In this document: positions 18,638 through 29,309 of the stretch, one piece after another
Layout of the letters: every line of letters begins with the position of its first letter
How positions within the stretch are numbered: position 1 is the stretch's first letter
Origin: Pseudoruegeria sp. SHC-113
GTDB taxonomy: Bacteria; Pseudomonadota; Alphaproteobacteria; Rhodobacterales; Rhodobacteraceae
NCBI RefSeq assembly: GCF_025376885.1
Contig: NZ_JAHUBR010000003.1
Location: 124,001-188,000, forward strand
Direction of reading: 5' to 3'
DNA length: 64,000 bases
Notes under the pieces: generated by a model
Told to the model about the DNA's origin: nothing
Seen by the model: only the letters and a program-made list of their open reading frames with translations
Databases searched by the model: none
Program-made: the position numbers and the translations under genes

Positions 18638-18736
18638 AGCGTTTCGGATTAAACTTGGATCGCGTCTTCGCTGCCTCTCCCTTCGGTCGAACGCGAAGAG
18701 CGATGCACGCTGTGTCAGGTGAAATCCAAAACGCTT
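18638..18736 (+). repeat. 99-bp MITE-like repeat, copy 1
   Basis: A 99-bp element with near-perfect terminal inverted repeats (AGCGTTTCGGATT at the left; the right end AATCCAAAACGCTT is its reverse complement with one mismatch). It matches the reverse complement of bases 28150-28248 at 84 of 99 positions by manual alignment, without gaps. It fills the gap between the fnrL stop and the usp stop, sharing the last base with the usp stop codon. Confidence 0.85.
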
Positions 18737-19575
18737 CAGCGCGCCATCAGCACCGGCACTTTCGCCGCTTCCAGCGTATCGCGGGTGGCCCCACCAAGGA
18801 TGGCTTCGCGGAAGCGCGAGTGGCCGTAAGCCCCCATCACCAGCATATCGGCGTCCACATCCTGGACGTGGCGCGCCAGCACATCGGCCACGCGCGGCAT
18901 GGTTTTGGCCAGTACCGCAATGTCGGCGCGCACGCCGTGGCGGGCCAGCATCTGCGAGAGCGCACCGCCCGGATCGGAGCGGGTCGGCCCGTGCTGGGGC
19001 GGATCGATGATGGCGATGGAGACGATCTCGGCGGCCTGCAACAGGGGCAGGGCGGCCCGGATCGCGGCCAGCGCCTCGGCGCTGTCGTTCCACGCCACGA
19101 CGATGCGCTTGGGCGCCTCCTCAAGCGTCTGACCTTCCGGTACCACGAGCACCGGCGCGTGGCCTTCAAACAGGGCGGCTTCCAGAATGGCCTCCTGCTC
19201 ATGGCCCGTGCCTTCAGCGTAGGGCTTGGGCAGGATCACCAGATCGGCATAGCGTGCGCGCAGTGACACCAGCCGGGTGACGCCATCGATCTGCGCGGCC
19301 GCCGCATCGCAGCCCCAGGAGATCTCCTCGCGCCCGAGGCGCTCTTTCAGCCCGGATTCGTTCTCCTTCGCCCGTTCGCGGGCCTGGATCAGAAGCTCCT
19401 GCGTGATGAGCGCATTGCCCTGGCCATAGTAGACCATGGGCTGCGTCGGATCGACGCCGAGGCTGAGCACATCGAGATGCGCATCCCCCTTGCGGGCAAG
19501 CGCAATGGCGCTTTCCAAGACGTTCCCGGCGGCTGCGGGATCGCAACTGACTGTAAGCAAAGACTTATAGGCCAC
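18736..19575 (-). CDS. Tandem-domain universal stress protein
   Basis: A 279-residue UspA-type protein with two Usp domains, residues about 1-145 and 155-279. The second domain has the ATP-binding signature GAYGHSRFREAILGGATRDTLE split over the G-x2-G-x9-G motif. GTG 19575 was chosen because GGGGG lies about 8 bases upstream and the product then begins VAYKSLLTVSCD, the normal first strand; an ATG at 19659 would add a leader overlapping the promoter. It is divergent from ccoN across two FNR boxes, so induction under oxygen limitation is likely. Usp genes next to cbb3 oxidase genes are recurrent in this group. Confidence 0.88.
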   Translation of the reverse strand: MAYKSLLTVSCDPAAAGNVLESAIALARKGDAHLDVLSLGVDPTQPMVYYGQGNALITQELLIQARERAKENESGLKERLGREEISWGCDAAAAQIDGVTRLVSLRARYADLVILPKPYAEGTGHEQEAILEAALFEGHAPVLVVPEGQTLEEAPKRIVVAWNDSAEALAAIRAALPLLQAAEIVSIAIIDPPQHGPTRSDPGGALSQMLARHGVRADIAVLAKTMPRVADVLARHVQDVDADMLVMGAYGHSRFREAILGGATRDTLEAAKVPVLMAR

Positions 19576-19635
19576 GAGTTTACCCCCAATTCTGGCAAAG
19601 CAATGGTAGGGTAGGGTGTAAGCATTGAGTCGGCT

Positions 19636-19649
19636 TTGATACGGATCAA
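19636..19649. promoter_or_regulatory. FNR box, usp-proximal
   Basis: TTGATACGGATCAA, a perfect TTGAT-N4-ATCAA match, centred about 68 bp from the usp GTG. A class-II position would place the usp transcription start near 19601. Confidence 0.9.
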
Positions 19650-19673
19650 CACGTTCCATGCTTTGAGCATGTA

Positions 19674-19687
19674 TTGATTTGGATCAA
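19674..19687. promoter_or_regulatory. FNR box, ccoN-proximal
   Basis: TTGATTTGGATCAA, a perfect FNR consensus, centred about 103 bp upstream of the ccoN ATG and 38 bp from the other box. A class-II position predicts a ccoN transcription start near 19722. Confidence 0.92.
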
Positions 19688-19783
19688 GGTGGCTTCTCAG
19701 CAGGGCCGCCAAAACGCCACCGTCAGATAGACCCAGTGCAAAAAAGAAACGAGTCGACGCTGGCAAGACGAAGGGACGCTTGA

Positions 19784-21394
19784 ATGTCGAATTATTTGAA
19801 ACTGGTCGGGCTTGGCCTGGTGACATTGTTCATGATGATCGCCGCCAGCTACGGCCGAGATCTCGCTTACCAGGTACATGCGGTTATCCTCATGCTGGTC
19901 GCGGGTGGTCTGTTCCTCTGGACCCTCCGCAATACGGACGAACCCAACCTCTCTCCGGCCGCGCCTGAGACGGGCTATATGGACGGCGTCATCCGCTACG
20001 CCGCCGTCGCAACTGTCTTCTGGGGCGTTGTCGGCTTTCTGGCCGGCACGTTCATCGCGTTCCAGCTGGCTTTCCCCGTGCTCAACTTCGAATGGGCCCA
20101 ACCCTACATGAACTTCGGGCGTCTGCGGCCGCTGCACACCTCGGCGGTGATCTTCGCCTTCGGGGGCAACGCGCTGATCTGTACGTCCTTCTACGTGGTT
20201 CAACGCACCTCGGCCGCACGGCTCTGGGGCGGCAACCTCGCGTGGTTCGTGTTCTGGGGCTATCAGCTCTTCATCGTGCTCGCGGCCACCGGCTACCTGC
20301 TGGGCGGCACGCAATCCAAGGAATACGCCGAGCCCGAGTGGTATGTTGACCTCTGGCTTACCATTGTCTGGGTGGCCTACCTGCTCGTCTTCCTCGGCAC
20401 GATCGTGAAGCGCAAAGAGCCGCATATCTACGTGGCGAACTGGTTCTACCTCTCCTTCATCGTCACCGTGGCCATGCTGCACGTGGTGAACAACCTCGCG
20501 ATCCCGGTCTCGATCTTCGGCTCCGACTCGGTGCAGATTTTCGCCGGTGTGCAGGATGCGATGACGCAGTGGTGGTACGGCCACAACGCCGTGGGCTTCT
20601 TCCTGACCGCAGGCTTCCTTGGCATGATGTATTACTTCGTGCCCAAGCAGGCCGAACGCCCGGTCTACTCCTACAAGCTTTCGATCATCCACTTCTGGGC
20701 GCTGATCTTCCTGTACATCTGGGCCGGCCCCCACCACCTGCACTACACCGCGCTGCCCGACTGGGCTTCGACGCTCGGCATGGTGTTCTCGATCATCCTC
20801 TGGATGCCGTCGTGGGGTGGCATGATCAACGGCCTGATGACGCTCTCCGGCGCATGGGACAAGATCCGCACCGATCCGATCATCCGCATGATGGTGGTGT
20901 CGATCGGCTTCTACGGCATGTCCACCTTCGAAGGGCCAATGATGTCGATCAAGGCGGTGAACGCGCTCAGCCACTACACCGACTGGACGATCGGCCACGT
21001 GCACTCCGGCGCTCTGGGCTGGAACGGCATGATCACCTTCGGCGCGCTCTACTTCCTGTTCCCGAAACTCTGGAACAAGCAGGGGCTCTACAGCCTGGCG
21101 CTGGTGAACTGGCACTTCTGGCTCGCCACCATCGGCATCGTGCTCTACGCCGCCTCCATGTGGGTGACGGGGATCATGGAAGGCCTGATGTGGCGTGAAG
21201 TGGACGCCAACGGCTTCCTCGTGAACTCTTTCGCCGACACCGTGGCCGCGAAGTTCCCGATGTATGTGGTCCGCGCTCTGGGTGGTGTGCTCTACGTCAC
21301 CGGCGGTGTGATCATGGCCTATAACCTCTGGATGACCGTGCGCAAAGGCGAGCCCAAGGCGGCTGCTGCTTCTGCTGCGGCACCGGCCGAATAA
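19784..21394 (+). CDS. ccoN: cbb3-type cytochrome c oxidase subunit I
   Basis: The 536-residue catalytic subunit with 12 membrane helices. It holds the low-spin haem b and the haem b3/CuB site: the [15 protein letters not shown] segment, the VVNNLAIP stretch, [17 protein letters not shown], and [23 protein letters not shown] with the CuB histidines. It reduces oxygen with high affinity and pumps protons in the inner membrane. RBS GAAGGGA precedes ATG 19784. First gene of ccoNOQP, with two FNR boxes upstream. Confidence 0.97.
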   Translation: MSNYLKLVGLGLVTLFMMIAASYGRDLAYQVHAVILMLVAGGLFLWTLRNTDEPNLSPAAPETGYMDGVIRYAAVATVFWGVVGFLAGTFIAFQLAFPVLNFEWAQPYMNFGRLRPLHTSAVIFAFGGNALICTSFYVVQRTSAARLWGGNLAWFVFWGYQLFIVLAATGYLLGGTQSKEYAEPEWYVDLWLTIVWVAYLLVFLGTIVKRKEPHIYVANWFYLSFIVTVAMLHVVNNLAIPVSIFGSDSVQIFAGVQDAMTQWWYGHNAVGFFLTAGFLGMMYYFVPKQAERPVYSYKLSIIHFWALIFLYIWAGPHHLHYTALPDWASTLGMVFSIILWMPSWGGMINGLMTLSGAWDKIRTDPIIRMMVVSIGFYGMSTFEGPMMSIKAVNALSHYTDWTIGHVHSGALGWNGMITFGALYFLFPKLWNKQGLYSLALVNWHFWLATIGIVLYAASMWVTGIMEGLMWREVDANGFLVNSFADTVAAKFPMYVVRALGGVLYVTGGVIMAYNLWMTVRKGEPKAAAASAAAPAE

Positions 21395-21409
21395 GGAGGG
21401 CCGAAAGAG

Positions 21410-22135
21410 ATGGCTATTCTCGACAAACACAAGGTTCTGGAAAAGAACGTTTCGCTCCTCCTGGTCTTCAGCTTCCTCGTTGTGACCATCGGTGGCCTCG
21501 TGCAGATCACGCCCCTGTTCTACCTCGAAAACACCATCGAGGACGTCGAGGGCATGCGGGCGTACTCCCCGCTCGAACTGCAGGGCCGCGAGATCTACAT
21601 CCGTGAGGGCTGCTACGTCTGCCACTCGCAGATGATCCGCCCGATGCGCGACGAGATCGAGCGGTACGGCCACTTCTCGCTGGCGGCGGAGTCCAAGTAC
21701 GACCGCCCGTTCCAGTGGGGCTCCAAGCGCACCGGGCCTGACCTCGCGCGCGTGGGCGGCCGCTATTCGGATGAATGGCACGTCGATCACCTGACCGATC
21801 CGCAATCGGTGGTGCCCGAGTCCATCATGCCGAAATACGGCTTCCTGAAGGACACGCTGATCGATGGCCGCTACATCGGTGATTTCATGTCGACCCATGC
21901 CTTGCTGGGCGTGCCCTACTCGGATGAAATGATCGAGAACGCACAGGCCGATTTCCTCGCTCAGGCGAACCCGGACAGCGATTTTGACGCCATGCTTGAG
22001 CGGTATCCGGGCGCGCAGGTGCGCAATTTCGATGGCCAGCCGGGGGTGTCGGAGATGGACGCGTTGATTGCCTACATGCAGATGCTGGGCACGCTCGTGG
22101 ACTTCTCGACCTTCACCCCGGACGCAAGCCGGTAA
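21410..22135 (+). CDS. ccoO: cbb3-type cytochrome c oxidase subunit II (monohaem)
   Basis: A 241-residue membrane-anchored cytochrome c. One N-terminal helix ([20 protein letters not shown]) is followed by a single haem-binding CYVCH motif in [14 protein letters not shown]. The C-terminal half with SIMPKYGFL supplies the axial methionine. It passes electrons from CcoP to CcoN. It begins 15 bases after ccoN behind AAGGAGGG. Confidence 0.97.
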   Translation: MAILDKHKVLEKNVSLLLVFSFLVVTIGGLVQITPLFYLENTIEDVEGMRAYSPLELQGREIYIREGCYVCHSQMIRPMRDEIERYGHFSLAAESKYDRPFQWGSKRTGPDLARVGGRYSDEWHVDHLTDPQSVVPESIMPKYGFLKDTLIDGRYIGDFMSTHALLGVPYSDEMIENAQADFLAQANPDSDFDAMLERYPGAQVRNFDGQPGVSEMDALIAYMQMLGTLVDFSTFTPDASR

Positions 22136-22145
22136 GGGGGCGGGA

Positions 22146-22352
22146 ATGGATACCTATTCGATCACCCGCCAGTTTGCGGACAGCTGGATGCTCTTGGCGA
22201 TGTTCGTCTTCTTCCTTGGTGTCGTTGTCTGGGTGTTCCGCCCGGGCAGCAGCAAGGAATACAAGGACACCGCCAACATCCCGTTCCGCCATGAAAACAA
22301 ACCGGCTGACGATTTCGAAGCCGACGCGCAACGCAAGGAGGCGCGGCCATGA
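22146..22352 (+). CDS. ccoQ: cbb3-type cytochrome c oxidase subunit IV
   Basis: A 68-residue single-helix protein (SWMLLAMFVFFLGVVVWVF) with a charged C-terminus rich in Lys, Glu and Asp. CcoQ stabilises the cbb3 complex, notably CcoP association or protection against oxygen. ATG 22146 lies behind AAGGGGGCGGGA and 10 bases after the ccoO stop. Its stop overlaps the ccoP start. Confidence 0.93.
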   Translation: MDTYSITRQFADSWMLLAMFVFFLGVVVWVFRPGSSKEYKDTANIPFRHENKPADDFEADAQRKEARP

Positions 22353-23218
22353 GCAAAGCACCCAAGAAGACCCAGCAACCGCAGGACGTGCCCACCACGG
22401 GCCACTCCTGGGACGGGATCCAGGAGTATGACAACCCGATGCCGCGCTGGTGGCTCTGGACGTTCTACGCCACCATCGCCTGGGGGATCATCTACACGAT
22501 CCTCTTCCCCGCCTGGCCGCTGATCACCAAGGCCACACCGGGCCTGCTTGGCGCCTCCACCCGTGGGGACGTCGTGCAGGAAATCGCCCGCTGGGACGAC
22601 ATCAACGCCGCCACCCGGCAGCGTCTGGTGGACACCGAGCTGACGGCTATTGTCGATGATGCGGATCTGAACCGCTTCGCCGTGTCCAACGGCGGCGCCG
22701 TGTTCCGCACCTATTGTTCGCAGTGCCACGGCTCCGGCGCGGCCGGTGCCAAGGGCTACCCGAACCTGCTGGACGATGCCTGGCTCTGGGGCGGCGATAT
22801 CGAGAACATCCACTACACGATCTCTCACGGGATCCGGAACGAGCAGGACGACGACGCCCGCTATTCCGAGATGCCGCAGTTCGGCGAGATCCTCGCAGAA
22901 GAGGAAATCCTGCAGGTGGTGGAGCATGTTCTGGCGATCTCGAACCAGGAGCATGACGCGGAACTGGCAACAGCCGGGGCGACCGTTTTTGAAGACAACT
23001 GCTCCGCCTGCCACGGGGAAGCCGGCATGGGCGACCGTGATCAGGGCGCGCCGAACCTCACCGATGCCGTCTGGCTTTACGGGGGCGATCGCGACACGCT
23101 GATCGAATCCGTCACCTACAGCCGCTTCGGTGTGATGCCACCCTGGGCCAACCGTCTGAGCGAGGCCGACATCCGCGCCGTCTCTCTCTACGTCCACCAG
23201 TTGGGCGGCGGCGAGTAA
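22349..23218 (+). CDS. ccoP: cbb3-type cytochrome c oxidase subunit III (dihaem)
   Basis: A 289-residue cytochrome. The N-terminal motif EYDNPMPRWWLW and one membrane helix are typical of CcoP. Two CxxCH haem sites follow: CSQCHGSGAAG and CSACHGEAGMG. It is the electron entry subunit from soluble or membrane cytochrome c. The start ATG overlaps the ccoQ stop. Behind it lies a 578-bp region with three strong hairpins before ccoG. Confidence 0.97.
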   Translation: MSKAPKKTQQPQDVPTTGHSWDGIQEYDNPMPRWWLWTFYATIAWGIIYTILFPAWPLITKATPGLLGASTRGDVVQEIARWDDINAATRQRLVDTELTAIVDDADLNRFAVSNGGAVFRTYCSQCHGSGAAGAKGYPNLLDDAWLWGGDIENIHYTISHGIRNEQDDDARYSEMPQFGEILAEEEILQVVEHVLAISNQEHDAELATAGATVFEDNCSACHGEAGMGDRDQGAPNLTDAVWLYGGDRDTLIESVTYSRFGVMPPWANRLSEADIRAVSLYVHQLGGGE

Positions 23219-23234
23219 GGCTGACGCAAGAGTT

Positions 23235-23269
23235 CCCTCGGCCCCCAGCCACACGCCAGGGGCCGAGGG
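23235..23269 (+). terminator. GC-rich hairpin after ccoP
   Basis: CCCTCGGCCCC and GGGGCCGAGGG form a perfect 11-bp stem around a 13-base loop, 17 bases after the ccoP stop. No T tract follows, so it may act as an mRNA 3'-end stabiliser or a weak terminator. Confidence 0.6.
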
Positions 23270-23270
23270 T

Positions 23271-23317
23271 GGCACCGACCCTGATCCTGTTCGCGCGTTT
23301 CCAACAGGGTCGGTGCC
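23271..23317 (+). repeat. Covarying hairpin repeat, unit A
   Basis: Arms GGCACCGACCCTG and CAGGGTCGGTGCC pair perfectly over 13 bp around the 21-base loop 23284-23304. The loop is identical to that of unit B at 23374-23394. Confidence 0.9.
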
Positions 23318-23360
23318 AAAGAAACGGCCCCCTGTGGTTGAGGAGCCCCTGGGAGCCGTC

Positions 23361-23407
23361 GGCACCGATCCCGATCCTGTTCGCGCGTTTCCAACGGGAT
23401 CGGTGCC
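23361..23407 (+). repeat. Covarying hairpin repeat, unit B
   Basis: Arms GGCACCGATCCCG and CGGGATCGGTGCC pair perfectly over 13 bp. Compared with unit A, two base pairs are changed on both sides (C-G to T-A and T-A to C-G) while the 21-base loop is unchanged. Confidence 0.9.
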
Positions 23408-23720
23408 CCTTTCATTCTAGGGGGCTGCGGGCAGAAAGCGAAACCTATCTCTGCCAGCCGCCCGTTGTCTCACCCGCCCCGCTTCCCTTCGGCAGGGCGA
23501 AATGGAAAGGCCAAAAAAGGACACCCGGACACGCGACGCCCTGCAATTCAGGGCCGCGATTGCCCCAAATCCTCTTTGGTGGCACGAACGATGAACCAGT
23601 TGCAGTCAATCTCTCCGGCCCCTGTGCGGGGCACCGTGTCGCAGCAGCATCCTGTCGCTGCGGGGCTCTGTCACGCTGCGGACCCGCGCGCGACAGATCA
23701 CATAGAGGGCAAGGCCCGGT

Positions 23721-23734
23721 TTGACCTGCGTCAA
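23721..23734. promoter_or_regulatory. FNR-like box upstream of ccoG
   Basis: TTGACCTGCGTCAA is a symmetrical TTGAC-N4-GTCAA site, one base per half off the FNR consensus. Its centre is about 70 bp before the TTG start; a class-II position puts transcription near 23769, leaving a leader of about 28 nt. Confidence 0.7.
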
Positions 23735-23796
23735 TCCAAAACATATTCGAAACAGGATATGTGTCAGCCAGCCATTTCAGAACGGGAGCCCATCCG

Positions 23797-25236
23797 TTGA
23801 GCAGCTCAGACACCCCCCCGTCCCTTTATTCCGCCCGCGAGCCGATTTTCCCGCGCCGGGTCAGCGGCAAGTTCCGCACCCTCAAGTGGTGGATCATGGG
23901 GATCACCCTCGGCATCTATTACCTGACCCCGTGGATCCGCTGGGATCGCGGCCCGAATCTGCCGGATCAGGCGGTTCTGGTCGATCTCGCCAACCGCCGC
24001 TTCTTCTTCTTCATGATCGAGATCTGGCCGCATGAGTTCTACTTCATCGCGGGCCTTTTGATCATGGCCGGGCTTGGGCTCTTCCTGTTCACCTCCGCCA
24101 TGGGGCGTGTCTGGTGCGGCTATACCTGCCCGCAGACCGTCTGGACGGATCTTTTCATCCTCACCGAACGCTGGATCGAAGGCGACAGGAACGCCCGCGT
24201 GCGCCTGTGGAACGCGCCGTGGACGGCGCGCAAGGTGCGGTTACGCGTCTTCAAGGGCATCGTCTGGGCCGCCATCGGCCTCGCAACGGGCGGGGCCTGG
24301 GTGTTCTACTTCGCCGATGCGCCGACTCTGCTGATGGATCTGCTCACCTTCTCCGCACCGCCCGTGGCCTATATCACCATGGGTATCCTCACCTTCACCA
24401 CGGTGATGTTCGGCGGCATCGCGCGCGAGCAGGTCTGCATCTACATGTGCCCCTGGCCGCGCATTCAGGCCGCGATGATGGACGAGGACACGATCACCGT
24501 GGCCTACCGCGAATGGCGCGGCGAGCCGCGCGGCAAGCTGCGCAAGGGCCCGGTGGACGCGGATGCGGAACCGCAGGGCGATTGCATCGATTGCATGGCC
24601 TGCGTGAATGTCTGCCCGGTGGGGATCGACATTCGCGACGGCCAGCAGCTGGAATGCATCACCTGCGCGCTTTGTATTGATGCCTGCGACGACGTGATGG
24701 CCAAGATCGGCAAACCGCGTGGATTGATTGACTATCTCGCGCTCACGGATGCGCCGGAAGAGATCGACGGCATCCCGCCCAAGCCGGTGTGGAAGCACAT
24801 CCTGCGCCCGCGCACGATCCTCTACACCACGCTCTGGTCGCTCGTGGGCGTTGGCCTCGTGGTGGCGCTGTTCCTGCGCTCCGAGATCGAGATGACAGTC
24901 GCCGCCGTGCGCAACCCGACCTTCGTGACGCTCTCAGATGGGTCAGTGCGCAACATCTACGACGTGCGCCTGCGCAACAAACACGGCGAAGATCGCCCGT
25001 TCCGCCTGTCGCTCACGTCTGAGGAGCCCCTGCGCATCGAACTTGAAGGCACCGAGGAACTTGTGATCATGGTGCCGGCGGACTCGACCTTCCTGCAGCG
25101 GGTCTATGTCTCGGCGCAGCCCGGCAGCACGCCGGCAGACGCGCACCGGACGGATCTGCGGCTCTGGGTCGAGGATCTGGGCAGCACCGACCGCGCCTAT
25201 AAAGACACGATATTCAACGGAAAGGGCACCCCATGA
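23797..25236 (+). CDS. ccoG: Cytochrome oxidase accessory protein CcoG
   Basis: About 479 residues from TTG 23797, which has CGGGAG at a good distance; ATG 23761 in the same frame lacks an RBS and would add 12 residues. Five or so membrane helices surround an extended ferredoxin-like domain with cysteines CIDCMACVNVCP and CITCALCIDACD for two 4Fe-4S clusters, plus WCGYTCPQTVW and CMCPWPRIQ-type motifs nearby. CcoG (RdxB/FixG) reduces Cu(II) for cbb3 assembly. It heads the ccoGHIS operon. Confidence 0.95.
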   Translation: MSSSDTPPSLYSAREPIFPRRVSGKFRTLKWWIMGITLGIYYLTPWIRWDRGPNLPDQAVLVDLANRRFFFFMIEIWPHEFYFIAGLLIMAGLGLFLFTSAMGRVWCGYTCPQTVWTDLFILTERWIEGDRNARVRLWNAPWTARKVRLRVFKGIVWAAIGLATGGAWVFYFADAPTLLMDLLTFSAPPVAYITMGILTFTTVMFGGIAREQVCIYMCPWPRIQAAMMDEDTITVAYREWRGEPRGKLRKGPVDADAEPQGDCIDCMACVNVCPVGIDIRDGQQLECITCALCIDACDDVMAKIGKPRGLIDYLALTDAPEEIDGIPPKPVWKHILRPRTILYTTLWSLVGVGLVVALFLRSEIEMTVAAVRNPTFVTLSDGSVRNIYDVRLRNKHGEDRPFRLSLTSEEPLRIELEGTEELVIMVPADSTFLQRVYVSAQPGSTPADAHRTDLRLWVEDLGSTDRAYKDTIFNGKGTP

Positions 25237-25690
25237 CCGCCCCTCTCACCGGCCGCAAGGTCTTCCTCTTCGTCGCTTCGGCTTTCGGGCTGATCATCGC
25301 CGTCAACCTCTTCATGGCCACGCAGGCCGTGCGCACCTTCCCGGGGCTTGAGGTGAAGAACGGCTACGTGGCCAGTCAGAGCTTTGATACGGACCGCGAG
25401 GCGCAGTTGGCGCTGGGCTGGACGGTCTCGGCTGGCTATGCGGACGGGCTGCTGCGGCTGCAGATCCTCGGGCCCGATGGCGCCCCGGTGCAACCTGACA
25501 GCCTGACCGGCACGCTGGGCCGCGCCACCCATACAAAAGACGACATGACGCCCATTTTCGCATGGGACGGGGAGGCCTACACTTTCCCGGCGGAGCTTGC
25601 ACCGGGCAACTGGAACTTTCGCATGGTGGCGCTGGCCGCGGACGGCACGCCCTTCCGCCAGCGCATTCCCTTCTACGTGAAGAGCGGCGC

Positions 25691-25694
<4 letters not shown>
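25233..25694 (+). CDS. ccoH: Cbb3 oxidase assembly protein CcoH (FixH)
   Basis: A 153-residue protein with one N-terminal helix (VFLFVASAFGLIIAVNLFMA) and a periplasmic FixH domain containing FPGLEVKNGYVASQSFD and a C-terminal NWNFRMVAL strand. CcoH is needed for cbb3 assembly or stability. The start overlaps the ccoG stop (ATGA) and the stop overlaps the ccoI start, so translation is coupled. Confidence 0.93.
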
Positions 25695-27880
<2,186 letters not shown>

Positions 27881-27884
27881 GCCT

Positions 27885-28043
27885 ATGGAAATGCTCACCT
27901 ACCTGATTCCGATCTCGCTCTTTCTGGGCGGGCTCGGCCTTGCCGCCTTCTTCTGGGCGATGAAGACCCATCAGTTCGACGATCCGGAAGGCGACAAGCA
28001 CCGGATCCTGAGCGACGATTGGGACGACAGGCCCAAACCGTGA
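27885..28043 (+). CDS. ccoS: Cbb3 oxidase maturation protein CcoS
   Basis: A 52-residue protein with one membrane helix (LIPISLFLGGLGLAAFFWAM) followed by the diagnostic THQFDDPEGDKHRIL motif of CcoS/FixS. It is required for cofactor insertion into CcoN. It begins 4 bases after ccoI and closes the operon. It was found by reading the frame after ccoI, because it is very short. Confidence 0.95.
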   Translation: MEMLTYLIPISLFLGGLGLAAFFWAMKTHQFDDPEGDKHRILSDDWDDRPKP

Positions 28044-28059
28044 AGGCGACTCAGCGGAC

Positions 28060-28129
28060 GCGCCCCTTGCGGGGCGCGGCAGGATCAGCCCGCCTTGCGG
28101 CGGGCGGTTTGCCTCCGGCGGAGATATTT
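28060..28129 (+). terminator. Three consecutive hairpins after ccoS
   Basis: GCGCCCC-ttgc-GGGGCGC (28060-28077), GCCCGCC-ttgc-GGCGGGC (28088-28105), then CTCCGGCGGAG with ATATTTTTGG. The last module, a CCTCCGGCGGAG stem followed by T-rich sequence, is a common gene-end motif in Rhodobacteraceae. Confidence 0.75.
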
Positions 28130-28149
28130 TTGGAACAAAGTTACTGTTG

Positions 28150-28248
28150 AAGCGTTTCGGATTTAACCTGATCCGCCGTGCATCGTTTTTCGCGTTCGAC
28201 CGAAAGGAGAGGCAGCGAAAAAGCGATTCAAGGTGTATCCGAAACGCT
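28150..28248 (-). repeat. 99-bp MITE-like repeat, copy 2
   Basis: Inverted copy of the element at 18638-18736, 84 of 99 positions identical when reverse-complemented. Terminal inverted repeats AAGCGTTTCGGAT and ATCCGAAACGCTT are perfect over 13 bp when the next base or two are included. It ends exactly one base before the hemC stop codon. Confidence 0.85.
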
Positions 28249-29205
28249 TTAGCGCCAGGCAAAGAAATCCGGCGCGGCGCGGGAAAGCAGGGTTTCGGCG
28301 AGCGCTGTGCCGAGGGCCTTGGCTTCTGCGGCCGGGCCGGTGATCTGGTCTGCCAGTTTCTCGCTGCCGTCGGGGCGCAGGATTTCGCCGCGCAGGGTGA
28401 GGCTATCGCCTTTGAGCGTTGCCAGCCCGGCGATGGGGGTTTCGCAGGAGCCGTCGAGCCGGGCAAGGAAGGCGCGTTCGGCGGCGAGCCGCGTGCCGGT
28501 GTCGGCGCAGTGCAGCTCTGACAAAAGAAAGGCGGCGCTGTCGTCGTTTTCGCGGCGTTCGATGCCGATGGCCCCCTGGGCGACGGCGGGAAGCATCTCC
28601 TCCGGGGCGATGGCGGCGGTGGCGACCTCCGGCGTGCCGAGGCGGTTGAGCCCGGCGAGCGCAAGGAAGGTGCACTGCGCCACGCCATCGGAAAGCTTTT
28701 TCAGCCGGGTCTGCACGTTGCCGCGGAACTCCACCACGGTGAGATCGGGCCGGGTGTTCAGGAGCTGGGCCTTGCGGCGCAGGGAGGACGTGCCGACGAC
28801 GGCACCGGGGGGTAGGGCGGCGATACCCGGGTGGTGGTAGGAGATGAAGGCATCGCGCACGTCTTCGCGGGGCAGAAAGCAATCCAGCACGAGCCCGGCG
28901 GGCTGTTCGACCGGCATGTCCTTGGAGGAATGCACCGCGATGTCGATCGTGCCGGCGAGCATCGCCTCCTCGATTTCCTTGGTGAAGAGGCCCTTGTTGC
29001 CGATCTCCTTCAGGGGGCGGTCGGCGTCGATCAGGGTGCGATCATCGCCCGTTGTCTTGATCACCACGATCTCGAAAGCGGCTTCGGGCAAGGCGAAGGC
29101 GGCCATCAGACGGGCGCGCGTTTCGCGGGCCTGGGCGAGGGCGAGCGGGGAGCCGCGGGTGCCGATCTTGAGGGGCTGTTCGGGAGAGGGGAGGGCGTGC
29201 GTCAT
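28249..29205 (-). CDS. hemC: Hydroxymethylbilane synthase (porphobilinogen deaminase)
   Basis: A 318-residue enzyme that joins four porphobilinogens. Landmarks are IGTRGSPLALAQA, the active-site VHSSKDMP, GTSSLRRKAQLL, and the dipyrromethane cofactor cysteine in DGSCETPIAGLA. ATG 29205 with AAGG upstream gives a normal N-terminus; the frame continues to 29247 without need. It is divergent from hemE over a 104-bp region, which fits coordinated haem synthesis next to the haem-rich cbb3 oxidase. Confidence 0.96.
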   Translation of the reverse strand: MTHALPSPEQPLKIGTRGSPLALAQARETRARLMAAFALPEAAFEIVVIKTTGDDRTLIDADRPLKEIGNKGLFTKEIEEAMLAGTIDIAVHSSKDMPVEQPAGLVLDCFLPREDVRDAFISYHHPGIAALPPGAVVGTSSLRRKAQLLNTRPDLTVVEFRGNVQTRLKKLSDGVAQCTFLALAGLNRLGTPEVATAAIAPEEMLPAVAQGAIGIERRENDDSAAFLLSELHCADTGTRLAAERAFLARLDGSCETPIAGLATLKGDSLTLRGEILRPDGSEKLADQITGPAAEAKALGTALAETLLSRAAPDFFAWR

Positions 29206-29309
29206 GGGGCCTTGATAAACGCGGCAAATCGGCCTGACAACGCCCATCCGCTTGACATCATGCCGCTGGCTTGAAAGGTCGGTTTCTGCAAGCAGACAGC
29301 GGGGAAATC

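Larger units (their letters stand above)
23219..23796. other. 578-bp ccoP-ccoG intergenic region
   Basis: No credible gene was found here; the open frames are short and follow the repeats. Going right, it holds a GC-rich hairpin (23235-23269), two tandem covarying hairpins (23271-23317 and 23361-23407), a stretch without recognisable features (about 23410-23715), an FNR-like box (23721-23734) and a ribosome binding site before a TTG start at 23797. Confidence 0.7.

Noticed and set aside
19697-21898. Open frame of 733 codons on the minus strand
   Set aside because: Antisense to ccoN and ccoO, which are certain; composition is rich in His, Glu and Arg, typical of a shadow.
23271-23407. Possible two-repeat CRISPR array
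   Set aside because: Only two units with one 43-bp gap, each unit self-complementary over 13 bp with diverged arms, and no cas gene in the window.
23188-23415. 75-codon minus-strand frame with a repeated peptide (LETREQD) after ccoP
   Set aside because: The peptide repeat only reflects the two hairpin DNA units; no RBS or family signal.
28147-28521. Short plus-strand frame across the 99-bp repeat and hemC end
   Set aside because: It reads through the repeat and then antisense to hemC; similar frames at the other copy show it is a translation of the repeat.
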